A stretch of DNA of 64,000 nt from an uncultured Lachnospiraceae bacterium (GCA_910577105.1 CAJTMB010000004.1:1-64000), one strand, 5' to 3'. Counted from the first letter of the stretch, positions 33,244 to 43,756 are shown. Translations and numbers: made by a program. Notes: generated by a model from the letters alone, not told the origin.

Positions 33244-34839
33244 TTACCATGGCATGGAAATGAACTCTACCGGTTCTTTTTCCATGTAGTAATAGATTTC
33301 TTCACCCTCATCTACAACATAAATAATACCGTCAAATGCTTTTAATATGCCAAAAACATCTTCCGCTATTTTTTCTTTGGATTTTGCGTTTGTACCGGCA
33401 CAGTACAGGTCATTGTCTTCGGTATAGAAAATTTTTCCGCAGGCTTCATTATAAACAATATTATTATCACAAACAGAAAAGTCTATTGAAATCCTTTCTG
33501 TTTTTTGATTGCCTTTTAAATAGCAAAGCTCTGACTCCGCCGTTATAATATAAATTTTTGACAAATCTTCACTGGCGGCAAAACCTTCCAGCAGTTCATC
33601 ATACAATAGTTTCTCTTTCATTTCTTCATTGAGTTTATTTATTTTATACAATTTAGAACCTTTGATGTAAAGCAGGGATTTCCCGTCTGCCGAAAGCTGG
33701 TAATCATAAATATTTGAACCGATTTTAACGGTATCCGTGCCGTTCTTATTGAGCCAGTACATCGTTCCTTCATTTTCGAGAACAGAGTCTTTTAGGGATA
33801 CCTTTCCTACCAGATTCGCACGGTTACTGCAGCAATCAGGCATCAATGCCATTTCTTCATCCGGCACAACAACAGAGTCTATTTCACTGTTACAAACCCT
33901 GACGGCTTCTTCCAGCTTTGGATTGTAATAGTAAGTCTTCCCGTTTTTAATAAAAAGCATTTCTGTCATGGAAGAATTAAACCAATAATATCCGTTTACA
34001 TCCGCAGCAATTTTTTCGGCATCCTTACCGTCAAAACAATATAATTTATCGTTGTAATTTGCATAGTAAAAATATTTCCCGCCGTCTGAGATGGCAACAG
34101 GAAAACTTCCATCTTTATCTACCTTCTTTTCTTCTTTGCCAAGCGTACAAAGATATAAGGTATTGTCGTCCAAGCCTTCATAATCTTTCATATAGGCAAC
34201 CGTTTTGCCGTCCGGTGAAATGCAGATATCAGGCGCATAAATTTCTTTGCTGATTTTGGTGGATTTGTCCCTTTTTACATCATACAGATAAAGAATGCCT
34301 CCATAAAAATCAAACTCATCTTCCGCCACCGTATAAGCAAAATAATCACCTGACAAAGCCATCTTTACATTATTGACATCTTCCGCAACCAGTACAGGCT
34401 CCATATTCTCATTAATACAATACAGTGAATAATCTTCCGTCAAATACACGGAAGTACTTCCGTCGCCACTGTAGTAATAATCATTTATTTTTTCCGTTAT
34501 TTCCAGGTTTTCACCAGACAGATTGGAAAAATTATTTTGCCAATATAAAAGAATATCCTTTGATATCTGCGTAAACGGGCTTTCTTTCCTGTTTTCCACC
34601 AACAGAAAAACACAAATAAGAATGGCGGCTGTCAATAACACGCCCATGGGAATGAAAATCTTATATAGCTTTTTCTTTTTCTTTTCCGGCACAGGTGGCA
34701 CATTAGAAGATATATTCATAGATGTATTTTGTACTTCTGCCACATCAGGCATTGCATCAACAATCTCCTGTTTTGCACCGCACTCCGGACAAAACAAAAC
34801 ATCATCAGGTAATTTTGTGCCACATTGATTACAGAACAT
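33244..34839 (-). CDS. Zinc-ribbon membrane protein with beta-propeller-like domain
   Basis: 531 aa. The N-terminus is a zinc ribbon with two CxxC knuckles (MFCNQCGTKLPDD, FCPECGAKQE). A Pro-rich linker and one membrane helix (about 62-82, KIFIPMGVLLTAAILICVFL) follow, then an extracytoplasmic domain of about 440 residues rich in YYY/YF and DGK repeats, as in TolB/WD-type propellers. Several related zinc-ribbon propeller proteins exist in gut Clostridia; their ligand is unknown. AAAATG after GGGAGGAT starts the gene. Confidence 0.75.
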   Translation of the reverse strand: MFCNQCGTKLPDDVLFCPECGAKQEIVDAMPDVAEVQNTSMNISSNVPPVPEKKKKKLYKIFIPMGVLLTAAILICVFLLVENRKESPFTQISKDILLYWQNNFSNLSGENLEITEKINDYYYSGDGSTSVYLTEDYSLYCINENMEPVLVAEDVNNVKMALSGDYFAYTVAEDEFDFYGGILYLYDVKRDKSTKISKEIYAPDICISPDGKTVAYMKDYEGLDDNTLYLCTLGKEEKKVDKDGSFPVAISDGGKYFYYANYNDKLYCFDGKDAEKIAADVNGYYWFNSSMTEMLFIKNGKTYYYNPKLEEAVRVCNSEIDSVVVPDEEMALMPDCCSNRANLVGKVSLKDSVLENEGTMYWLNKNGTDTVKIGSNIYDYQLSADGKSLLYIKGSKLYKINKLNEEMKEKLLYDELLEGFAASEDLSKIYIITAESELCYLKGNQKTERISIDFSVCDNNIVYNEACGKIFYTEDNDLYCAGTNAKSKEKIAEDVFGILKAFDGIIYVVDEGEEIYYYMEKEPVEFISMPW

Positions 34840-34953
34840 TTTTATCCTCCCAGAATACCCAATTTTTATGGTTTAAAGTTAATTAATTATATCATTTTGA
34901 ATATTTATGTCAATATTCCGTATTTTACGGACAAAGTTATTTACGTTTCTGCA

Positions 34954-34982
34954 TTGATAAAAACAAATTCATCCACTATAAT
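34954..34982 (+). promoter_or_regulatory. Promoter of the HAD phosphatase gene
   Basis: TTGATA (34954-34959), 17-bp spacer, TATAAT (34977-34982), 34 bp upstream of the start codon. Confidence 0.7.
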
Positions 34983-35015
34983 AAATTTGTACATTGTGAT
35001 TAAGGAGTATATCTA

Positions 35016-35822
35016 ATGAATGAAAAAATACTTGTACTGGATATTGACGGCACTTTGACGACTTCCTCTAAAAATATATCCCCGGATACAAAAAAAGGAC
35101 TGCATATGATTCAGGAGCGGGGACATATTATCGTGCTCGCTTCCGGTAGACCGACGCCGGGGATGCTTAAATATGCAGAAGAATTGGAATTGAATAAATA
35201 TGGAGGATACCTTTTGTCTTATAACGGCGCCTGTATCATCAATTGTAAAACCGGCGATATTGTTTTCCAGAAAGTTCTTCCCTCTTTTGTGATTCCCGGG
35301 TTATACCGTTTTGCAAAAGAGCACCAGTGTGGTCTGATTACTTACTGCGGAGATTATGTGGTATCCGGAACAGGCATTGATGAATATATAGAACTGGAAG
35401 CGCGTATTAACGGCATGCCGGTGAGGGAAGTGGACGATTTTGTGGATTTTGTAAGCTTTGAAATCTGCAAATGCCTGATGACAGCACCTCCCGAAAAAGC
35501 AGCACAGTATGAGAAAATGCTTCAGGAAAAATTTGCCGATACTCTGAGCGTGTACCGCTCAGAACCGTATTTTATAGAAATCATGCCTAAAAATATAGAT
35601 AAAGGGACATCTCTGGACAGGATGCTGGAAACAGTCGGATTAAAAAAAGAAAATGCCATCTGTTGCGGGGATGGTTATAACGATATCTCCATGATTGCCT
35701 ATGCAGGCGTCGGTGTTGCCATGGCAAACGCAAGGGATGAAGTAAAAGCAGTAGCTGATTATATTACCAAATCCAATGATGAAGACGGATTGGTGGAAGT
35801 AATAGATAAATTTATGCAATAA
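35016..35822 (+). CDS. Cof-type HAD-IIB sugar phosphatase
   Basis: 268 aa. Motif I is LVLDIDGTLTTSSKNI, motif II is ASGRPTPGM, motif III the lysine in DKGTSLDRML and motif IV GDGYNDISMIAYAGVGVAM. The cap domain of subtype IIB lies in the middle. These enzymes dephosphorylate sugar phosphates or related metabolites; the substrate is not predictable. Its transcript has a clear promoter and ends at the hairpin 35881-35931. Confidence 0.93.
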   Translation: MNEKILVLDIDGTLTTSSKNISPDTKKGLHMIQERGHIIVLASGRPTPGMLKYAEELELNKYGGYLLSYNGACIINCKTGDIVFQKVLPSFVIPGLYRFAKEHQCGLITYCGDYVVSGTGIDEYIELEARINGMPVREVDDFVDFVSFEICKCLMTAPPEKAAQYEKMLQEKFADTLSVYRSEPYFIEIMPKNIDKGTSLDRMLETVGLKKENAICCGDGYNDISMIAYAGVGVAMANARDEVKAVADYITKSNDEDGLVEVIDKFMQ

Positions 35823-35880
35823 AACATGTTGAAAAGAGAAATTGACGTTATGTTTTGATAAAACAGAAAATGAAATTATA

Positions 35881-35931
35881 ATTCTGCATTTATACAGGCA
35901 CTCATTTCACTGCCTGTATAAAATGCAGAAT
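35881..35931. terminator. Long hairpin between convergent genes
   Basis: ATTCTGCATTTATACAGGCA (35881-35900) pairs with TGCCTGTATAAAATGCAGAAT (35911-35931), one bulged base. It lies between the HAD gene and the ECF gene and can serve both; T-tracts are weak. Confidence 0.7.
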
Positions 35932-35970
35932 CTTATGTTACAGAAAGTATTTTGATTGGAAATATACTTA

Positions 35971-36543
35971 TTATCTGCCTTTTTTACTGATATCTATGAT
36001 TCTCATAATCACAGAACTAAGTACGATATTGACACCCATTTCTATCAGAAAATTGACACCGGCCAGGGCAAAAATCATATATGCGCCTGCGGAGGCATAT
36101 CCGCTATCCGCTGCCCATCCGTTGATAGTGTTCATAAAAAACAACATACAGCCTAAAAGGAACAAACCGGTATTGACAATCGGACATACAATTGCGGATA
36201 AAATAACCGCTAAATATCTGTTTTTCTTCCGCAAAACCAGATATATCAGTCCGGCAGCTAATCCGGCAGCCGTTCCTTTAACAAGAACCGTGATAACGGT
36301 ACCTACCACACTAATTGCCATAAATGCTGCCGTGTCAGTAAATAGAACCACAACACTGAAAATAAATCCCAGCCATGCTCCTGCCTTATAACCATACAGC
36401 GCCGCACCGACTACTATTGGTACAAGAACCAGTGAGATGTTAAAAATACCTGTTGGCCTGATGGCAACAGCCAGTGCTTGAAGCACCACCACGATTGCTG
36501 TCAACAGTCCGACTCCTACAAGTTTCGTTGTTTTTTTCTCCAT
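35971..36543 (-). CDS. ECF transporter S component (substrate unknown)
   Basis: 190 aa with six predicted membrane helices (VGLLTAIVVVLQALAVAI, SLVLVPIVVGAALYG, LIYLVLRKKNRYL...). The N-terminal (L/V)xAIxVxL pattern and a loop with PTGIFNISLVLVPIVVG are typical of S components of energy-coupling factor transporters for vitamins. No A, A' or T genes are nearby, so it would use a shared ECF module. Homology to a given vitamin type cannot be settled from sequence alone; no riboswitch is visible upstream. Confidence 0.82.
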   Translation of the reverse strand: MEKKTTKLVGVGLLTAIVVVLQALAVAIRPTGIFNISLVLVPIVVGAALYGYKAGAWLGFIFSVVVLFTDTAAFMAISVVGTVITVLVKGTAAGLAAGLIYLVLRKKNRYLAVILSAIVCPIVNTGLFLLGCMLFFMNTINGWAADSGYASAGAYMIFALAGVNFLIEMGVNIVLSSVIMRIIDISKKGR

Positions 36544-36652
36544 ATTTAATTTTCCTCCTTGTTATCATTCTTCTTTACGAAGATACAATACGGGATTATA
36601 TTATCATTTGTATTTATAGTTTGCAAGAAAAAATTTCCTTTTTAATTCGGGT

Positions 36653-39184
36653 TTATTTTTCAGTTATCTGCTCCAATGCATCGTCAATATTTTCAAATTC
36701 CTGACTGCCGTTCGATACTTTTTCCCTTACTTTTGCAATCTGGGCAACTTTTACACCGGAATCCAAATTTATCATCTTTACGCCTGAAGTGATACGGCCA
36801 AGAGAAGATATGTCCTGAACCCTCAGTTGAATAATAATCCCTTCTGTGGTAATCATCATAATTTCATGGTCATCATTAACAGCTTTAACACCTACCACAT
36901 TACCTGTTTTTTCTGTGATTTTGTAACATTTTACACCTTTTCCGCCTCTTTTTTGTATCGTAAACTCATCCAGAAAAGTACGCTTTCCAAGACCATTTTC
37001 AGATACAATCAACAGGGAATCTCCTTGTTTCTTTAACTGCATACCGATTATCTCATCACCATCGGACAGATTCATACCGATAACACCCATAGATGTACGC
37101 CCTGTCGCACGGACATCCGTTTCTTTAAACCGGATACACATACCTAATTTTGTTACAAGGAATATTTCGCTGTCTTTATTGGTAGATTTAACCTCTATCA
37201 ATTCATCGTCTTCCCTTAGATTAATGGCAGCAAGACCGTTTTTACGAATATTACTGTATTCCATCAAGGAAGTTTTCTTAACAATACCGCGTTTTGTTAC
37301 CATAAAAAGGTCTTTATCTTCACAGTAATCTTTAATCGGTATCATTGCCGTAATTTTCTCACCGGGATTTAACTGTAACAGGTTGATAACAGCAGTACCT
37401 CTTGCAGTTCTTCCTGCTTCAGGAATTTCATATGCCTTTAATCTGTAAACCCGTCCCTGATTGGTGAAAAAATTAAGATAATGGTGTGTGGTAGTCATCA
37501 AAAGGTCTTCTATATAATCTTCATCAATCGTCTGCATTCCTTTAATGCCTTTTCCACCACGGTTCTGTGATTTAAAATTATCCACAGTCATACGTTTGAT
37601 GTAACCCAGCCTTGTCATGGCAATAACGGTATTGTCCATAGGAATTAAATCTTCCATGGAAATATCAAATTCATCAAAGCCAATCTTACTGCGCCTGTCA
37701 TCGCCGTATTTATCGGAAATCACATTGATTTCCGTTTTGATGACGCCAAGCAGAAGTTTTTCGTCCGCCAGAATTGCCTTTAATTCTTTTATTTTAATCT
37801 GTAATTCTTTATGTTCGTTTTCCAGTTTTTCGCGTTCCAGACCTGTCAACGCACGCAGACGCATGTCCACAATTGCCTGGGCCTGTGCATCTGAAAGTGA
37901 AAAACGCTCCATCAGGCGCTCTTTTGCTATCTGGGCATTCTGACTGCTTCTGATAATGGAAATTACTTCATCAATATAATCAAGCGCAATTAACAGTCCC
38001 TGTAAAATATGGTCACGTTCTTCCGCTTTATTTAAATCATATTTTGTCCTTCTGGTTACCACGTCTTTCTGGTGAGCCAGATAATAATTTAGCATATCCA
38101 GAAGGTTCATGACTTTCGGCTCATTATTTACAAGTGCAAGCATAATGATTCCGAAAGTGTCCTGAAGCTGCGTATGCTTGTAAAGCTGGTTTAATATAAC
38201 GTTTGCATTGACATCTCTTCTGAGTTCAATAACCACCCTGATGCCTTCACGGTTGGACTCATCCCTTAAATCAGTAATTCCATCAATCTTTTTTAACTTG
38301 ACAAGCTCAGCAATTTTTAAAATCAGGTTTGCCTTATTCACCATATAGGGCAATTCCGTAACTATAATCTGATTTTTGCCGTTTGGAAGGGTTTCGATAT
38401 TGGTAATGGCGCGGACGCGCACTTTACCGCGTCCGGTCCGGTAAGCCTCTTCACTTCCTTTTGTACCTAAAATCAAACCGCCTGTAGGAAAATCAGGAGC
38501 TTTTACAATGGATAATATTTCTTCTATATCTGTACCCCTGTTCTCTTCTACCTGATTATCTATAATTTTTGTTACAGCTTTAATCACCTCACGAAGATTG
38601 TGGGGAGGGATGTTGGTTGCCATACCTACCGCTATACCGGTAGTCCCATTTACCAAAAGATTCGGATAACGGCTGGGAAGAACAGAAGGTTCTTTTTCTG
38701 TTTCATCAAAATTGGGAACAAAATCTACAGTGTTTTTCCCTATATCAGCCAGAAGTTCCATGGATATTTTGGATAACCTGGCTTCCGTATAACGCATGGC
38801 AGCAGCGCCATCACCGTCCATAGAACCAAAATTACCGTGACCATCTACAAGGGGATAACGGGTAGACCATTCCTGTGCCATATTAACCAAAGCTCCGTAT
38901 ATGGAACTGTCTCCATGGGGATGATATTTACCCATTGTATCACCGACAATACGGGCACTTTTACGGTGTGGTTTGTCAGGGCCGTTATTTAACTCAATCA
39001 TCGAATAGAGCACACGCCTCTGCACGGGTTTTAATCCATCTCTTACATCGGGAAGCGCACGTGCCGCAATGACACTCATGGCATAATCAATATAACATGT
39101 TTCCATGGTTTTTTTCAAATCCACCACATGAACCTTGTCATATCCATCGCCGTTTTGTATCTTATCAAAAATATTATCTTCCAT
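36653..39184 (-). CDS. gyrA: DNA gyrase subunit A
   Basis: 843 aa. The catalytic tyrosine lies in AAMRYTEARLS; the breakage-reunion domain spans about 30-520 and the C-terminal six-bladed propeller holds the GyrA-box QNRGGKGIKG. In the quinolone-resistance region the sequence is HPHGDSSIYGALV: Ser93 matches E. coli Ser83, and Gly97 stands at the position of Asp87. The gene is 38 bp downstream of gyrB. Confidence 0.98.
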   Translation of the reverse strand: MEDNIFDKIQNGDGYDKVHVVDLKKTMETCYIDYAMSVIAARALPDVRDGLKPVQRRVLYSMIELNNGPDKPHRKSARIVGDTMGKYHPHGDSSIYGALVNMAQEWSTRYPLVDGHGNFGSMDGDGAAAMRYTEARLSKISMELLADIGKNTVDFVPNFDETEKEPSVLPSRYPNLLVNGTTGIAVGMATNIPPHNLREVIKAVTKIIDNQVEENRGTDIEEILSIVKAPDFPTGGLILGTKGSEEAYRTGRGKVRVRAITNIETLPNGKNQIIVTELPYMVNKANLILKIAELVKLKKIDGITDLRDESNREGIRVVIELRRDVNANVILNQLYKHTQLQDTFGIIMLALVNNEPKVMNLLDMLNYYLAHQKDVVTRRTKYDLNKAEERDHILQGLLIALDYIDEVISIIRSSQNAQIAKERLMERFSLSDAQAQAIVDMRLRALTGLEREKLENEHKELQIKIKELKAILADEKLLLGVIKTEINVISDKYGDDRRSKIGFDEFDISMEDLIPMDNTVIAMTRLGYIKRMTVDNFKSQNRGGKGIKGMQTIDEDYIEDLLMTTTHHYLNFFTNQGRVYRLKAYEIPEAGRTARGTAVINLLQLNPGEKITAMIPIKDYCEDKDLFMVTKRGIVKKTSLMEYSNIRKNGLAAINLREDDELIEVKSTNKDSEIFLVTKLGMCIRFKETDVRATGRTSMGVIGMNLSDGDEIIGMQLKKQGDSLLIVSENGLGKRTFLDEFTIQKRGGKGVKCYKITEKTGNVVGVKAVNDDHEIMMITTEGIIIQLRVQDISSLGRITSGVKMINLDSGVKVAQIAKVREKVSNGSQEFENIDDALEQITEK

Positions 39185-39222
39185 TTTTTATATCCTGCTT
39201 TCTTTCAATAAAAACTCAACGA

Positions 39223-41280
39223 CTAAATATCTAAATTTTTGACAAATTTTGCATTTTCTTCAATAAATTCACGTCTCGGCTCAACCTTATCCCCCATAAG
39301 GGTTGTAAAGGTTAAATCAATCTCAGACTCCGTTTCTTCATCAATGTTTACTTTGAGAAGAACCCGCCTTTCGGGGTCCATGGTAGTTTCCCACAATTGT
39401 TCAGCATCCATTTCACCCAGACCTTTATATCGCTGAATTTTATTGTTCTGGTCTCTTCCCACTTCGGAAAGTATATTATTCAACTCTTCATCACTGTAGG
39501 CGTACCATACTTTTTTATTTTTCTCAAGTTTATATAGAGGCGGCTGGGCAAGGTAAACATGACCTTCCTTTATAAGCTGCGGCATAAACCTGTAAAGAAA
39601 AGTAAGCAGTAACGTACTGATATGTGCACCATCCACGTCCGCATCAGTCATAATGATAATCTTATGATAACGGAGTTTGCTGATATCAAAATCTTCATGT
39701 ATACCTGTTCCAAAAGCGGTAATCATGGCTTTAATTTCCGCATTGGCATATATTTTATCAAGCCTTGCTTTTTCCACATTTAATATTTTACCGCGGAGCG
39801 GCAAAATAGCCTGCGTAGCACGGGCTCTTGCCGTTTTTGCACTGCCCCCTGCAGAATCCCCTTCCACAATGTAAATTTCACAATTTTTAGGGTCTTTATC
39901 TGAACAATCTGCCAATTTTCCGGGAAGCGCCATACTCTCCAAAGCCGTTTTTCTTCTGGTTAAATCCCTTGCTTTCCTTGCAGCTTCCCTGGCGCGCTGT
40001 GCCAAAATAGATTTCTCACAGATTGTTTTTGCAACACTTGGATTTAACTCTAAAAAGTAGGTAAGTTGTTCAGATACAATGCTGTCAACCGCACCCCTTG
40101 CTTCTGAATTGCCAAGTTTCTGTTTTGTCTGCCCTTCAAACTGGGGTTCTTCGATTTTGACACTGATAATAGCTGTAAGTCCTTCCCTGATATCCTCTCC
40201 GGAAAGATTTGCCTCATTATCTTTTAATAATTTTGCATTTCTGGCATAATCATTAAAAGTTTTAGTTATGGCATTTCTAAAACCCTGTAAATGGGTACCT
40301 CCTTCCGGTGTATTAATATTATTTACAAAACTGTATACGCTTTCCGTGTATGAGTCATTATGTTGAAAAGCAACTTCAACATACACGTTATTTTTACTTC
40401 CTTCAAAATATAATACTTCATCATACAGAGATTCTTTACTTTTGTTGAGATAAGTAACAAATTCTTTTATGCCGCCTTCGTAATAAAATTCCAGTACCCG
40501 ATGCATTTTTTTTGCAGTTTCTTTTTCTTCTACTGATTCGGCAGCAAGAATATCTTTTTCTTCCACAGGTCTTTCCGATTCTTCCTGTTTCTGTATTTCG
40601 TTTTCTTCCGTCAGTTGTGTACGGGCATCTTTTAAAATGATGCGAAGACCTTTGGTAAGAAAAGCCATCTCCCTGAGTCTTGTTTTTAAAATATCAAAAT
40701 CATAGATTGTCGTTTCCTGAAAAATGGATTTATCAGGTTTGAAAGTAACGACGGAACCTGTTTTTTCAATGGGACAAGTACCTATTTCTTTCAAAGGATA
40801 ACATGTATTTCCCTTCTCATAACGTTGTTTATATACTTTTCCATTCTGGTATATTTCCACTTCAAGCCAATCTGAAAGTGCGTTTACAACAGAAGCCCCC
40901 ACACCATGAAGACCTCCCGATACTTTATATCCTCCTCCGCCGAATTTACCTCCCGCATGAAGAATGGTAAAAACAACTTCAACAGCAGCTTTACCGGCTT
41001 TATGGTTAATTCCTACCGGAATACCGCGCCCATTGTCCGTTACAGTTACAGAATTATCCTGATTAATAATTACCTCGATAGTATCACAATATCCGGCAAG
41101 CGCTTCATCAACTGCATTATCAACGATTTCATAAACAAGGTGATGCAGACCTCTTGAAGAAGTACTGCCTATATACATGCCTGGTCTCTTTCTGACAGCT
41201 TCCAGTCCTTCCAGAATCTGAATCTGGTCTGCTCCATATTCATTTTCCACTATTTTATTCTGTAAGGCTTCTTCGCTCAT
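39223..41280 (-). CDS. gyrB: DNA gyrase subunit B
   Basis: 685 aa. The GHKL ATPase domain shows EIVDNAVDEALAG, DNGRGIPVG and GGLHGVGASVVNALS; the TOPRIM region has EGDSAGGSAK and MTDADVDGAHIS. The ATG at 41280 follows GGAGG by 4 nt; the frame is open upstream to 41316. A stretch of about 35 mostly charged residues at about 225-260 (ENEIQKQEESERPVEEKDIL) is longer than in the common form. It is 44 bp downstream of recF. Confidence 0.98.
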   Translation of the reverse strand: MSEEALQNKIVENEYGADQIQILEGLEAVRKRPGMYIGSTSSRGLHHLVYEIVDNAVDEALAGYCDTIEVIINQDNSVTVTDNGRGIPVGINHKAGKAAVEVVFTILHAGGKFGGGGYKVSGGLHGVGASVVNALSDWLEVEIYQNGKVYKQRYEKGNTCYPLKEIGTCPIEKTGSVVTFKPDKSIFQETTIYDFDILKTRLREMAFLTKGLRIILKDARTQLTEENEIQKQEESERPVEEKDILAAESVEEKETAKKMHRVLEFYYEGGIKEFVTYLNKSKESLYDEVLYFEGSKNNVYVEVAFQHNDSYTESVYSFVNNINTPEGGTHLQGFRNAITKTFNDYARNAKLLKDNEANLSGEDIREGLTAIISVKIEEPQFEGQTKQKLGNSEARGAVDSIVSEQLTYFLELNPSVAKTICEKSILAQRAREAARKARDLTRRKTALESMALPGKLADCSDKDPKNCEIYIVEGDSAGGSAKTARARATQAILPLRGKILNVEKARLDKIYANAEIKAMITAFGTGIHEDFDISKLRYHKIIIMTDADVDGAHISTLLLTFLYRFMPQLIKEGHVYLAQPPLYKLEKNKKVWYAYSDEELNNILSEVGRDQNNKIQRYKGLGEMDAEQLWETTMDPERRVLLKVNIDEETESEIDLTFTTLMGDKVEPRREFIEENAKFVKNLDI

Positions 41281-41324
41281 GTTTCCTCCATTCCGCCGCA
41301 AAAAGCGACCAATCACTTCTAAAA

Positions 41325-42410
41325 CTAATTTTCAGAAGTAACAATCCCATTTTCAACATAAAATATCTTATTTATTTCAAATCTGTTATTTACAAATTCT
41401 TCAAGACCTGTACAAGTGATAATAGTCTGTATATCCCCTATACTGTTTAACAGGTAATTCTGCCTGTTATTATCCAGCTCCGACAATACATCGTCCAAAA
41501 GTAAAACAGGGGTATCTTTTGAAATTTTTTTGACCAGTTCAATTTCAGACAATTTAAGGGATAATGCAGCTGTACGCTGCTGACCCTGGGAACCGTAACG
41601 TCTGATATCTATGTTATCACTCAGAAAAACAAAATCATCCCTGTGTGGTCCCACTGAGGTCTGTTTTAATTTAATGTCCCTTTCCTGATTAGTTCTTAAT
41701 TTGTTTTCAAAGTCACTTATCAGTACATCCGGTTCATATGATATCAATATATCCTCTTTTCCACCGGAAAGATTTTTATGTATATCATAAATAATTTCAT
41801 TAAGCTGTTCTAAAAAAAGCATTCTTCTTTCTATAATTTTACTTCCGAAAGACACAAGCTGAGAATCCCAAATTGCAAGAGTATCTTTCAGTTCGGGATT
41901 CCAATATAAATCTTTTAATAATTTATTTCGTTGATTAACAATTTTATTGTAATGATTCAGATTATAAAGATAAAAACTGTCAAGCTGGCAAAGCTCCATG
42001 TCTACAAATCTTCTTCTTTCAGCCGGACCGTTTTTGATAATACTCAAATCTTCAGGAGAAAAAAATACAACATTGCACAATCCAAGCAGCTCAGACGCTT
42101 TTTTTATCTTCTGGCCGTCAATGGCAATACCCTTGGTCTTTGTTTTGCGAAGATGCATATCCACTCTTGTTTCTATCCCCTCTTTTTCAACATAAGTACG
42201 AATATGGGCTTCTTCCTTATCAAAATGAACCATTTCCTTGTCTTTGCTGCTTTTATGGGACTTGGTAGTGGCAGAAACATAAATTGCTTCTAAAATATTT
42301 GTTTTTCCCTGAGCATTATTTCCATACAAAATATTTACTCCCTTGTCAAAGCATAAATCAAGGGATTCATAATTTCTGAAATCCGCCAGTTCCAATCTTT
42401 TGATTATCAT
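41325..42410 (-). CDS. recF: DNA replication and repair protein RecF
   Basis: 361 aa. Walker A NNAQGKTNILEAIYV, signature RYGSQGQQRTAALSLKLSE, Walker B TPVLLLDDVLSELD: an SMC-like ATPase that loads RecA at gaps. It follows yaaA by 3 bp and precedes gyrB by 44 bp in the dnaA-dnaN-yaaA-recF-gyrB order. Confidence 0.97.
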   Translation of the reverse strand: MIIKRLELADFRNYESLDLCFDKGVNILYGNNAQGKTNILEAIYVSATTKSHKSSKDKEMVHFDKEEAHIRTYVEKEGIETRVDMHLRKTKTKGIAIDGQKIKKASELLGLCNVVFFSPEDLSIIKNGPAERRRFVDMELCQLDSFYLYNLNHYNKIVNQRNKLLKDLYWNPELKDTLAIWDSQLVSFGSKIIERRMLFLEQLNEIIYDIHKNLSGGKEDILISYEPDVLISDFENKLRTNQERDIKLKQTSVGPHRDDFVFLSDNIDIRRYGSQGQQRTAALSLKLSEIELVKKISKDTPVLLLDDVLSELDNNRQNYLLNSIGDIQTIITCTGLEEFVNNRFEINKIFYVENGIVTSEN

Positions 42411-42413
42411 GGA

Positions 42414-42623
42414 TTATCCCTCTATTTTAATTTGTTTTCCTTTATAATCCACAATTTCACCGCCATACAACTTTCTACCGCGTCTTGTATCCACTTCTCC
42501 GTTCACCTTTACAAATCCATCCTGAATCATAAATTTGGCTTCCACACCGGAATCAACCAGACCTGCCGCTTTCAATGCCTGTCCCAACTTAATAAATTCA
42601 TCTTTTAATTTGAGTATTTCCAT
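42414..42623 (-). CDS. yaaA: S4-domain protein YaaA
   Basis: 69 aa: EFIKLGQALKAAGLVDSG, then EAKFMIQDGFVKVNGEVDTR, then RRGRKLYGGEIV, the S4 fold found between dnaN and recF in most Firmicutes. It is presumed to bind RNA; some papers report replication links, but the role is not settled. It is translationally close to recF. Confidence 0.93.
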   Translation of the reverse strand: MEILKLKDEFIKLGQALKAAGLVDSGVEAKFMIQDGFVKVNGEVDTRRGRKLYGGEIVDYKGKQIKIEG

Positions 42624-42646
42624 TTTTTTCCTCTTTAATCATTCTG

Positions 42647-43756
42647 TTAATTAACTGTAGTGAAGTTAACAGGAAGAATCAGATATATGTATTTTTCTTC
42701 TGCATCCCTGATAAAACAAGGTGCTTTCGGATTAACAAGATAAATATTGATTTCTTCATCATCAATCACGCGAAGGGCATCAATCAGAAACTTTGGATTA
42801 AAGCCAATCATCATATCTTTTCCGTTCTTCTCGATATCTATATCTTCATTCATGCTTCCTATAATGGAATTAATCTTAAGTTCCATAGAATTTTCGGTAA
42901 TATTTATGATGATAGGTTTCTTATCTCCTTCTTTCACAAGAAGAGTAGCCCTGTCTATACAATTTAAAAATTCTTTTTTATTGATTCTTACTTTTGTTTC
43001 ATAATCACTGGAAAGCATCTGCTCTATGTTGAAATACTGGCCTTCTATTAACCTGGATACAACTGTGGTATTATCAAATTCAAAAACAATATGTTTCGGA
43101 GTGAAAAAAATATTTACGTCCCTGTCTGCATCTCCCGGCAGAATCTTACTGATTTCATTTAATGTTTTTCCGGGAACTACAACTTTTTTATCTTCATAGC
43201 TGTTCTTTAAAAGAATATTCCTGATGGAAATACGATGTCCATCCAATGAAACTACCTTTAATTTGTTTCCGCTGATATCAAAAAGTTCACCAGTCATCAA
43301 TTTATTATTATCATTGTCAGCAATAGAAAAAATAGTCTGCCTAACAACTTCTTTCAATGTAAACTGGGATATTACCAGGCTTTCGCTCTTCTCTATCTGA
43401 GGAAGATAAGAAAAATCTTCTCCGGATTTACCTATAATGTTAAACTTTGCTTTTTCACAGGTTATTGTTGTTTTAAAATTAGAATCTGTTTCTATATGAA
43501 TATCATTGTCGGGAAGTTTTCTGACAATTTCAAGAAATATTTTAGCATCCAGTGCTATAATTCCTTTTTCCATAATATTTCCTTCTATAATGGTCTCAAT
43601 ACCCAGTTCCATATCATTGGCTGTCAATTTTATTTCTCCGCTTGAAGCGTCAATCAGGATACATTCCAGAATTGACATGGTTGTTTTATTGGGAACAGCT
43701 TTGGAAACAATCTGCACGCCACTAAGCAGATTTGATTTAGAACATACTAACTTCAT
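42647..43756 (-). CDS. dnaN: DNA polymerase III beta sliding clamp
   Basis: 369 aa with three clamp domains: KLVCSKSNLLSGVQIVSKAV at the start, LKEVVRQTIFSIADNDNNKL in the second and a C-terminus ending in the typical YIYLILPVNF. It forms the dimeric ring that tethers Pol III. It is the usual neighbour of dnaA, 278 bp away. Confidence 0.98.
   Translation of the reverse strand: MKLVCSKSNLLSGVQIVSKAVPNKTTMSILECILIDASSGEIKLTANDMELGIETIIEGNIMEKGIIALDAKIFLEIVRKLPDNDIHIETDSNFKTTITCEKAKFNIIGKSGEDFSYLPQIEKSESLVISQFTLKEVVRQTIFSIADNDNNKLMTGELFDISGNKLKVVSLDGHRISIRNILLKNSYEDKKVVVPGKTLNEISKILPGDADRDVNIFFTPKHIVFEFDNTTVVSRLIEGQYFNIEQMLSSDYETKVRINKKEFLNCIDRATLLVKEGDKKPIIINITENSMELKINSIIGSMNEDIDIEKNGKDMMIGFNPKFLIDALRVIDDEEINIYLVNPKAPCFIRDAEEKYIYLILPVNFTTVN

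Noticed and set aside
36544..36652. Riboswitch before the ECF S component
   Set aside because: The 109-bp leader is AT-rich without conserved aptamer elements.
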